From the NCBI GenBank assembly GCA_003152275.1, contig PLZU01000077.1, positions 1 through 44,264 on the forward strand: a DNA stretch of 44,264 bases. Direction: 5' to 3'. The position numbers and the translations under genes were made by a program. Of this stretch, positions 32,963 to 39,534 are shown piece by piece; positions within the stretch are counted from its first letter, which is position 1, and each line of letters begins with the position of its first letter. This stretch comes from Actinomycetota bacterium (GTDB lineage Bacteria > Actinomycetota > Thermoleophilia > Gaiellales > Gaiellaceae). The notes beneath the pieces were generated by a model. The model made no database searches, was not told the DNA's origin, and saw only the letters and a list, made by a program, of their open reading frames with translations.

Positions 32963-33847
32963 ATGGCCGAGATCACGCGGCAACGGATGGGCGAACTCGT
33001 GCGCGGCGTATTCGCCGCGCTCTTGGATCAACCCGAAGGCCTTCCCGCAGCCGAGGTCTTGAAAACCGTCGAGACCAAGGTCTCGCCGACCCCGTTTGAA
33101 CAGACCTACTACCCGAAGTCGCCGAACGTCCGTCGATTCGAGAAGATCATCCGGTTCGGGACGATCCCCGCCGTCAAGGCAGGCTGGCTCCTCAAGAGCA
33201 AGGGCCAGTGGTCGCTGACCGACGAGGGTCGGACCGCTTACTCCAGCTTCACCGATCCAGAATCATTCCAGCGCGAGGCGATCAAGCTCTACGGAGCTTG
33301 GAAGGAGGGGCAGCCGACACCGGAGCCGAACGAAGACGCGCTCGAGACTGAAACAGCGAGCACGTTCGAGGAAGCGGAGGAGGCAGCGTGGGGCGAGATC
33401 CGCGACTACCTCGCGAGGATGCCCCCTTACGACTTCCAGAACCTCGTCGCGGCGCTCCTGAAAGCCATGGGTTACCACGTCCTCTGGGTGGCACCGCCTG
33501 GGCCAGACCGTGGAATCGACATGATCGCGCACACCGACCCGCTGGGCACGACAAGCCCGCGGATCAAGGTGCAAGTGAAGCGACAACCTGGCACGAAGAT
33601 GTCCGTCGACGCGATTCGCTCGTTCATGGCCGTACTCGGTGACCAGGACGTCGGCATCTTCATCTCGGCTGGTGGATTCACCTCCGACGCCGAGCGCGAA
33701 GCGCGCTCGCAGGAGAAGCGGCGCCTGACCCTGATCGACCTGAACCGACTCGTCGAACTCTGGACCGAGCACTTCGTGCAGCTTGACGAAGTCGATCGGC
33801 AGCGACTTCCGCTGAAGCCGATCTATTTCCTCGCACCGCGCGAGTAA
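32963..33847 (+). CDS. mrr: Mrr-type restriction endonuclease
   Basis: 294 residues from ATG 32963, the first plausible start; the open frame upstream overlaps hsdR. The N-terminal winged-helix Mrr_N domain (MGELVRGVFAALL, TPFEQTYYPKSPNVRRFEKIIRFG) is followed by the Mrr catalytic fold: DFQNLVAALLKAMGYHV, GPDRGIDMIAH with the metal Asp, and IKVQVKRQPG (Q-x-K). Mrr enzymes cut methylated DNA, so this could be a type IV restriction activity that tolerates its own HsdM mark. It diverges from hsdR, 71 bases apart. Confidence 0.92.
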   Translation: MAEITRQRMGELVRGVFAALLDQPEGLPAAEVLKTVETKVSPTPFEQTYYPKSPNVRRFEKIIRFGTIPAVKAGWLLKSKGQWSLTDEGRTAYSSFTDPESFQREAIKLYGAWKEGQPTPEPNEDALETETASTFEEAEEAAWGEIRDYLARMPPYDFQNLVAALLKAMGYHVLWVAPPGPDRGIDMIAHTDPLGTTSPRIKVQVKRQPGTKMSVDAIRSFMAVLGDQDVGIFISAGGFTSDAEREARSQEKRRLTLIDLNRLVELWTEHFVQLDEVDRQRLPLKPIYFLAPRE

Positions 33848-33892
33848 CTCCACCGCCGTCCGTCGATCACTACCTCAGGTCGTACGGGCCTC

Positions 33893-35053
33893 TCACTGTG
33901 CTGCCTCGACAAGCTCGGCGATCGCATCGATGAGCAGTCCAAGATCAGGCGTCGCTCCTACTTCGATCGTTTGCGTCGAGCCCGTGTGGCTCGACAAGTT
34001 CGCCACGATGCCTCGCTCGTCAGAGTGCAATGCGACCCCGATCGTGGTCGTGGTACCCGGGCCGACATCGCCCAACCCAACGTTACGAAGTCGTGCTCTC
34101 AACTGTGCAACGGTTGGGTCGACAGTGGCATCGTGTGCAGCTTCGATCGAAACGGCCACCGCACCGAGATACGCAGGGTCGACGTAACGGCCGTCTCCGG
34201 TTGCCAGCATCTTGTCGACCTTGCTGCGAGCTGAGCTATCGAGCAGAGGTGACGCTTCCAAGATCGCAACGGCCGCGGCCGCCGCCGCATCGATGCTGGC
34301 GACGCGGAAGTCGTCCCCGCGCGCAAGGCCGGCTGCCAGAGCACCGGCGAAGACATCGCCAGATCCGATCGTTGTAGACGCGGCGACGCGAAAGGCGGGG
34401 ATAGCCGTACGCTCCCGACCGCTCAGGAGTGTTGTGCCCCATCGGCCGTTCTTCAGGAGCGCGTAGTCGAATCCCGGAAGCGGATGGTTCTCGATGAGCT
34501 CCCGAGGCGTGGCTCCCCCAACCTCCTGTGCTGCCTCACCTACGTTTGCCACGTAGATCCTCGAGGGGGCGGCGACTCCGCAGGCGGCGACCGCATCCTT
34601 GGTCCGTGAGAGTGACCCCTGCCTATCCCAGATGAGCGTGCTCTGCCGGTCGACCCAGCGCGCGATTAGGCCGGATGCAAACGGATCGAGGTCGGGCATT
34701 CCGAAGGCGAGCACGATCCGCGCCTGCGGTGGATCATGTGTGAGCACCGGCTGCGCATGGGCGTCCTCGAACTGAACGCTCGGTGTCTGTACCTCGCCCT
34801 CGTCCTCAATCACGAACGCAGCGCTGGAACCGGGCATGATCTCAATGGCAGCCGGTTCAACGCCGGCTTTGCGCAGAATCGCCCCTAGCTCGTCGGCGTC
34901 ATCAGCACCGACTGCCGCTGCGAGAGCGGTTGATGCGCCGAGGCTGGCCGCAGCGACAGCGGCGTAGAGACCACTACCGCCGAGTCGGCTGCGAGGGTAG
35001 GGGCCTAGAAGTCGCTCGCGGTAAATGCCGCCGACGACTAGAACGTCGATCAC
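33893..35053 (-). CDS. PfkB-family carbohydrate/nucleoside kinase coupled to the OGG-like gene
   Basis: 386 residues from GTG 35053, which overlaps the stop of the upstream gene (ATGTGA). Ribokinase fold: IDVLVVGGIYRERLL and RLGGSGLYAAVAAASLGA (G-G-x-G) at the N-terminus, and TTIGSGDVFAGALAAG with the anion-hole G-S-G-D and catalytic Asp233. The last 110 residues form an extra domain (KMLATGDGRYVDPAYLGAVAV ... TTTIGVALHSDERGIVANLSS) that I do not recognise. It probably phosphorylates a nucleoside or sugar. Coupling to a DNA glycosylase suggests it salvages or marks a released base or nucleoside; this is inference. Confidence 0.85.
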   Translation of the reverse strand: MIDVLVVGGIYRERLLGPYPRSRLGGSGLYAAVAAASLGASTALAAAVGADDADELGAILRKAGVEPAAIEIMPGSSAAFVIEDEGEVQTPSVQFEDAHAQPVLTHDPPQARIVLAFGMPDLDPFASGLIARWVDRQSTLIWDRQGSLSRTKDAVAACGVAAPSRIYVANVGEAAQEVGGATPRELIENHPLPGFDYALLKNGRWGTTLLSGRERTAIPAFRVAASTTIGSGDVFAGALAAGLARGDDFRVASIDAAAAAAVAILEASPLLDSSARSKVDKMLATGDGRYVDPAYLGAVAVSIEAAHDATVDPTVAQLRARLRNVGLGDVGPGTTTTIGVALHSDERGIVANLSSHTGSTQTIEVGATPDLGLLIDAIAELVEAAQ

Positions 35054-35745
35054 ATTGCCAACGAGCCGCGCTGCCACTCCCAGAGGAAGAGATCGAACGC
35101 AGCAGGCGACGCATCGAGTTCCTTGCACCATGAGAGAAACGCTTCCTCGACACGCGCATAATCGCGCGGGAGGCTCACATCGACGAGTCGACGCTCCTCG
35201 ACCAACGCGCGGAGAACGTGGACGTCGATGATTGCGAGACCACGGCCAAGACCGAGGTTCCTGAGCAGCCAACTGGCTGTCTTCTGACCGAAGCCAGGGC
35301 AGCCGCAGAGAAACTCGCGTCGAACACGCTCGTCATCGGTCGCGCGCAGGCGGTCGAGCACGGACGCCTCTCCGAGAAGCCACGCGCGCGCGGAGACAAT
35401 TAGAGTCGCCTTGCGTTGCGGATAGCGGTATCGCCGCAACTCGCCGTTGCGTCGGCGAGGTTCGAACCGAGGCGAAGACAGCTCGTGCCGAAGTCGTTCT
35501 TCGAGCGCCTGCGGCTTCCACCCGGACGAGAACAAGTCGAGTGCAAGCAGCTGACGCGTCGCCGAAAGTGCAAGTTCGTACGGGACACCATGCCCGCCTA
35601 GTAGGCAGAACAACGCCTCGTCCCGCAAGAGATCCTCGGTGACGTTCAGCTCGAGGTCGAAAAGCCCGTCGTAGCGTGGTTGGAGCTCCTGCCAGCGCTC
35701 CCGCCACCCTGCCATTGCGGTCTCGGCTTGCACCGTCTGCGCCAT
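35050..35745 (-). CDS. cap11: OGG-type HhH-GPD DNA glycosylase/lyase (Cap11-like)
   Basis: 231 residues from ATG 35745 with AGGAG nine bases upstream; the longer open frame before it reads as Arg/Pro-rich noise over the exonuclease gene. The helix-hairpin-helix GPD motif CPGFGQKTASWLLRNLGLG carries Lys155 and is followed by AIIDVHVLRAL with Asp174, the lyase Lys and catalytic Asp of 8-oxoguanine glycosylases. In type IV CBASS an OGG-like protein is one of the ancillary genes. Here it lies on the same strand as the CD-NTase but is separated from it by the exonuclease gene. Confidence 0.88.
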   Translation of the reverse strand: MAQTVQAETAMAGWRERWQELQPRYDGLFDLELNVTEDLLRDEALFCLLGGHGVPYELALSATRQLLALDLFSSGWKPQALEERLRHELSSPRFEPRRRNGELRRYRYPQRKATLIVSARAWLLGEASVLDRLRATDDERVRREFLCGCPGFGQKTASWLLRNLGLGRGLAIIDVHVLRALVEERRLVDVSLPRDYARVEEAFLSWCKELDASPAAFDLFLWEWQRGSLAM

Positions 35746-35849
35746 GTCCCTCAGCTCCTGACGAACATCGGCATCAGGTCCATGCGTCTGGTTTGTATCA
35801 CCCGGTCCGGCTGACGGGAACCATGGCGCAGGCCACGTAGAGTCGGGGG

Positions 35850-36437
35850 GTGCCACCAGTGCCGGACCTCTACTTCTCGGTCGATATCGAGGCCGACGGT
35901 CCGATTCCTGGCCCATTCTCGATGCTCTCGTTCGGTCTCGTGGTTGCGGGCCGGTTCGACGGCCTGCGGTTCGAGTCCCGACTCGATCGGCCACACACCC
36001 TCTACAGGGAACTGAAGCCGATCTCCAGCTCGTTCGTCCCAGAAGCGCTCGAGATCTCGGGTCTTGACCGCGACCAGCTCGAACGGGAAGCGGCCGACCC
36101 GCGCACTGCGATGACGGAGGCGCGCGAGTGGGTGCTTGAACAAGCGGAAGACGACCGGCCGGTTCTGACCGGATTCCCGTTGATGTTCGACTGGCTCTTC
36201 ATCTACTGGTACTTCGAACGCTTCGCCGAGGGTGGATCCCCGTTCGATCACTCGGCCGGACTCGACATGAAGACGATGTATCAGCAAAAGGCCGCTGTCA
36301 CCACGTCTAACGCGGGTCTCCGCGATCTGCCCGACGCACTGCAACCGATCCAGCCGCATACGCATAACGCACTCGACGATGCGCTCCGGCAAGCCGAGAT
36401 TTTCGTCCGCCTGTTCGGATGGGAACGCCGAAACTAG
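35850..36437 (+). CDS. DEDDh-type 3'-5' exonuclease
   Basis: 195 residues from GTG, preceded by a G-run. Exo I motif FSVDIEADGP with Asp12 and Glu14, a mid motif PVLTGFPLMFDWLF with a conserved Asp, and Exo III HNALDDALRQ with His172 and Asp177. This is the DEDDh layout of DnaQ/ExoX/TREX-like enzymes acting on DNA or RNA ends, or on short oligonucleotides. It is the only plus-strand gene within the CBASS cluster, and its end overlaps the CD-NTase end by 4 nt. A role in degrading signal oligonucleotides or phage DNA is possible but unproven. Confidence 0.88.
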   Translation: MPPVPDLYFSVDIEADGPIPGPFSMLSFGLVVAGRFDGLRFESRLDRPHTLYRELKPISSSFVPEALEISGLDRDQLEREAADPRTAMTEAREWVLEQAEDDRPVLTGFPLMFDWLFIYWYFERFAEGGSPFDHSAGLDMKTMYQQKAAVTTSNAGLRDLPDALQPIQPHTHNALDDALRQAEIFVRLFGWERRN

Positions 36438-37354
36438 TCGAGAAGACCGTTCCAATCATCAAGGTTGCTGCTCTGCTGCATGCGCTCGGCGATTGCATTG
36501 AATGCAGCGGACACGCGTGTACGTGCAGCGGAGCCGCCGGCTCCGAGGTAGGCGTCGACTCGTTCTGACTGCCCGGTCACATCTGGGATCGGCCTCAGAA
36601 CATCGTTGGCGGCGGACCCAAAGAGATGCGTGAGCATCGATTTCGGATCGCGGGGGCCTCGATAGTTCGCGAACGCGGCAACGCTGAGAGCCTCGAGGTG
36701 GTATCCGGTTGGTCTCTCGGGTTCTGCAAGCTCATGGGCGATTATCGCCTTGGCCAACTTGATCGCCGGTATCGCTGCTCCCGCCTGCGCCTTGTTTAGC
36801 TCGGTGAGCCGCCGTGCGAAGTTGCCAGGCCGAATTTGAACCCACTCGCTCCCGTCTGGCGACGAGATCGCCCGATGCTCACCCTGCTGGATCGCAGGTA
36901 GAAGCTGGACCTCAAGGCCGTCGCCGTATCGCACCGTGACCGCGAGTTGCCCCACCGTGACTTCAGCGGTGTCCCGAAGACGCTCGCGAAGAGCGTCTGC
37001 GAACTGCTCTCTCGCCTCGGTCGGAGAAAGGTCGGCCACCTTTTTCAGCATGACCAGGACGTCGACGTCGCTGAGGCCGTCAACAAAGGTGTGCTTCGCG
37101 ATCGAGCCACCAAATAGCATTCGGTCGATCTCATCGACCTCGTCTCCGAGCGCCTCCTCAAGCTCATCGAGACGCCGCCGTACGAGTTCGACGTCCCGGT
37201 TGTTGAGGTTCCGGAGCTCTTCGTCGAGGCGTGCGTTCACCTCGCTATCGAACTGCGCCCGAGCGACCTGCTCTGCGGCGCGCTCTCGGAGGCGTTCGAG
37301 TCCCTGCTCGCCGCCCGACGAGCCCGCGCCACCACCACCGCCGCCACCACCCAC
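36434..37354 (-). CDS. CD-NTase (cGAS/DncV-like nucleotidyltransferase) with poly-Gly N-terminus
   Basis: 306 residues. GTG start with GAGGAGG seven bases before it. The protein opens Met-(Gly)8-Ala-Gly-Ser-Ser-Gly-Gly, then a long charged helix (about 19-78). The NTase core follows: LFGGSIAKHTFVDGLSDVDVLV with Gly82-Gly83-Ser84 and metal Asp96 and Asp98, and a third acidic residue Glu148 in LEVQLLP. The C-terminal helical domain (IPAIKLAKAIIAHE, HLEALSVAAF, HLFGSA) matches the OAS/CD-NTase fold. It should make a cyclic or linear oligonucleotide alarm on phage infection. The N-terminal Gly, exposed after Met removal, is the expected site of deazaguanine conjugation. Confidence 0.9.
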   Translation of the reverse strand: MGGGGGGGGAGSSGGEQGLERLRERAAEQVARAQFDSEVNARLDEELRNLNNRDVELVRRRLDELEEALGDEVDEIDRMLFGGSIAKHTFVDGLSDVDVLVMLKKVADLSPTEAREQFADALRERLRDTAEVTVGQLAVTVRYGDGLEVQLLPAIQQGEHRAISSPDGSEWVQIRPGNFARRLTELNKAQAGAAIPAIKLAKAIIAHELAEPERPTGYHLEALSVAAFANYRGPRDPKSMLTHLFGSAANDVLRPIPDVTGQSERVDAYLGAGGSAARTRVSAAFNAIAERMQQSSNLDDWNGLLD

Positions 37355-37357
37355 TTG

Positions 37358-38407
37358 CTACCTCCTCATCACGTGAATCATCGCGTCGTAGGTTTGTTCG
37401 AGAATCTCGCGGCGGGAGAAATGTGCCCACTCCCCACCCTCCTCGATGTACACGTTCACATCGTCCGTGAGCTGTGCGAGCGCCTCGAGATTCGTTTGTC
37501 GGACAATCGCCCGTCCTGTCCCGAGCGGCTCCTCCATGAGAGCCGCATCTCGAAGGATCGCCACATCCTGGTAGGAAGCGATCCCATCGTCAAACGCATA
37601 CCGCCACCACGCCAGGCCGTCGATGATCTCCGCGCCGGCGGCAACGTAGAGCGGTGTCCATAAGGGATCGAGCCCACCGAAGACGTGGATTGGCCGTTTC
37701 ACGCCGGCGTCGTCCAAGAGCTCCCTGAGCTGCGCCAGGATCACGAGTCGACCGAGCGGCGTTGGGTCGAGCTCCTTCTCTGTGACCCCGATGACCCCGA
37801 ACGCATCGAGCGCAGCCGCACACGGAGCGAGCGCCTCGAGATCGTGGAAGGTCGGCGAACGCCACGTCGGATCGTTCGGATCGATGCGCGGCGGGGGCTT
37901 GAGCAAGATGTCACTCAGTACACCAGGCCGCCGCCCGAAGAAGCGCTGAGCCGCCTCGATTTGTAACTCGTATGTGTCATGTTTGTCGAAGCTGACGAGA
38001 GCGACGTCCCCGGGCGACCGCAGGCTCTCAAGCGTCGACTCGAACATCCACTCGTCCCACGGTAGAGCTCGCTTGTCCTGCAGATACGGCGGATCGCCTT
38101 CGAACGGCAACGTCTCGTAGCTGCCGCTGTCGACGAGCAGGAGGTCAACCGGCAATGACCTGGCACCGTCTCTGAAGCGCTCTCGCGGGATGAAGCCGTA
38201 GTGCAAGTCGTACGACGACACGAGAAGTCCTACGGGACGCCGCAATGCTGGCAAGGTCGCCTCGAACACGTCGATCTGGTCGAACGATCCGGGCCTCGCG
38301 TCTGGGCCACTCCGCCCGGCGCCCTTGCTGGAAATGGATGGGACGATGAGTGGAGTCTCGAGCGATCCTCCACTCGGGAGGGGCACGACACTCTTACGCG
38401 CGAGCAT
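37358..38407 (-). CDS. cap10: TGT-like protein of type IV CBASS (Cap10-like)
   Basis: 349 residues from ATG 38407, which overlaps the QueC-like stop by 14 nt; a GTG at 38446 is an alternative start. It has the TGT-type barrel hallmarks: LLLVDSGSYETL (93-98, in place of DSGGFQ), PIHVFGGLDPLWTPLYVAAGAEIIDGLAW. The zinc-binding Cys-x-Cys-x2-Cys...His cluster of true tRNA-guanine transglycosylases is missing, so it is unlikely to modify tRNA. Cap10 proteins are reported to be remodelled TGTs that bind the modified CD-NTase. The CD-NTase gene starts three bases after its stop. Confidence 0.87.
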   Translation of the reverse strand: MLARKSVVPLPSGGSLETPLIVPSISSKGAGRSGPDARPGSFDQIDVFEATLPALRRPVGLLVSSYDLHYGFIPRERFRDGARSLPVDLLLVDSGSYETLPFEGDPPYLQDKRALPWDEWMFESTLESLRSPGDVALVSFDKHDTYELQIEAAQRFFGRRPGVLSDILLKPPPRIDPNDPTWRSPTFHDLEALAPCAAALDAFGVIGVTEKELDPTPLGRLVILAQLRELLDDAGVKRPIHVFGGLDPLWTPLYVAAGAEIIDGLAWWRYAFDDGIASYQDVAILRDAALMEEPLGTGRAIVRQTNLEALAQLTDDVNVYIEEGGEWAHFSRREILEQTYDAMIHVMRR

Positions 38408-38981
38408 TAAGCATTGCTCTATCGCGGCACGAAGCGCACGCTCCACAAGGTGTGGAGCCGGCCTCGCAGCTGTATGTCAACTCGAATGGCACATTCAGGC
38501 TCTCGGCCAGCGCGTAGACGTCTGCTTTCTGGGCCTCGAGGAAAGGGGCTGCCAGGCGAACCTGTCCCCCGGTGTGGAAGTCAAGCGATGACTGGATGAG
38601 CTCGATGAACTCGGGGCTGCAGTCGCGATACCCAGTTCCGGCGTGCACTCCGAGGTAAACGACGCAGCTCGGCACTTGAAGAGTAAGGAGAGCGAGGTGC
38701 ACAAAGAAGGCGTTACGGCCTCGGATCTCTCCCTGCCCGAATCTCAACCCGCCGAGTTGGACCTCACGCCATGCCAGGTCATATCGTTCGGCAACCGCGC
38801 ACGACGAGGCGCGCTCGGCGGCGTAGGCGGCCTGTCCGTAGCCGACAAACAGAGCAGTCGCGAGTAAACCCTGCTCCTTCGCCAGCGCCGCTAAAGCGGC
38901 CGAGTCCACACCGCCGCTCAGCAGAATCACTCCCTCGACGTCGAGAAGCGCCGGGTCGAAAAGCTGATCGTTTCTGTTCAC
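38394..38981 (-). CDS. cap9: QueC-like ligase of type IV CBASS (Cap9-like)
   Basis: 195 residues from GTG 38981, which overlaps the SLATT stop (ATGTGA). PP-loop ATPase motif ILLSGGVDSAALAALA with SGGVDS at 22-27; zinc Cys172, 179, 182 and 185 in SCEAGSTPCGACASC. It is shorter than biosynthetic QueC (about 220-230 residues), and no queD, queE or queF lie nearby. QueC turns carboxy-deazaguanine into preQ0; Cap9 is reported to use the same chemistry to join amido-deazaguanine to the N-terminal Gly of the partner CD-NTase. The substrate must come from host queuosine genes outside the window. Confidence 0.9.
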   Translation of the reverse strand: MNRNDQLFDPALLDVEGVILLSGGVDSAALAALAKEQGLLATALFVGYGQAAYAAERASSCAVAERYDLAWREVQLGGLRFGQGEIRGRNAFFVHLALLTLQVPSCVVYLGVHAGTGYRDCSPEFIELIQSSLDFHTGGQVRLAAPFLEAQKADVYALAESLNVPFELTYSCEAGSTPCGACASCRDRAMLNARA

Positions 38982-39481
38982 ATTCGACCGGGGCCGCCGA
39001 GACCGGAGATTTCCGAACTCGTAGGAAGCAGGCCCGCCCATTCGTCGTGGAGGTCTGCCTGATGCTGAGCGACGAACTCTGCGAACCGCTCATCTCGGTC
39101 TTCACCCTTATACGGCCCGACCCGATGCTCGTGCCGGATCCGTTCCGCCTCGAGACGTCGCTGGTAACCCCGGTAGAGACTCCAACGCTCGTGCGGACGT
39201 TCGATTCGGACCCAGCCGCCGAGCACTGCAGCCACCGCCGCCAAGACCGCCACCAGAACTTTCCCAACCCAAAAGGGGCTCGTGTGGTCAGCGACGATTA
39301 CGGCGACCGGAATCGCCGACGTCGTCAGCAACAGACCTCCTGTCGCGACACGAGAGCGGCGCTTGTTCTTGTCGGCCTTCCGGCGGGCGTACCGGATCAT
39401 CGCGTCGCAGTGCTGACGAGCCGTCCCGGACGCGATCGCCTGTTCGAGATTCTCTTCGTCTCTTCCCCACAACCGCCCCAT
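38978..39481 (-). CDS. Two-TM SLATT/DUF4231 protein (candidate membrane effector)
   Basis: 167 residues from ATG 39481; the frame is open upstream but there overlaps the previous gene in a non-coding style. Cytoplasmic N-terminal helix (QHCDAMIRYARRKADKNKRR), TM1 about 46-65, TM2 about 72-92, then a helix with ERWSLYRGYQRRLEAERIRHE and a C-terminal FVAQHQADLHDEWAGLL. This is the DUF4231 form of the SLATT domain, proposed to form pores that trigger cell death when coupled to nucleotide signals. Coupling to the QueC-like gene by a 4-nt overlap ties it to the CBASS operon. Confidence 0.85.
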   Translation of the reverse strand: MGRLWGRDEENLEQAIASGTARQHCDAMIRYARRKADKNKRRSRVATGGLLLTTSAIPVAVIVADHTSPFWVGKVLVAVLAAVAAVLGGWVRIERPHERWSLYRGYQRRLEAERIRHEHRVGPYKGEDRDERFAEFVAQHQADLHDEWAGLLPTSSEISGLGGPGRM

Positions 39482-39534
39482 CTGTTGCCAACGGTAGACC
39501 GTTCTGTGGCCGATGCACAGGATCCGGGCAGATC

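Noticed and set aside
35746-35994. N-terminal extension of the OGG-like protein
   Set aside because: The upstream frame is Arg/Pro-rich and antisense to the exonuclease; ATG 35745 has a good ribosome site.
37358-38981. Queuosine biosynthesis or DNA deazaguanine (Dpd) modification genes
   Set aside because: The TGT-like protein lacks the zinc Cys cluster, no queD/queE/queF or dpd partners are present, and both genes are coupled to a CD-NTase and a SLATT gene.
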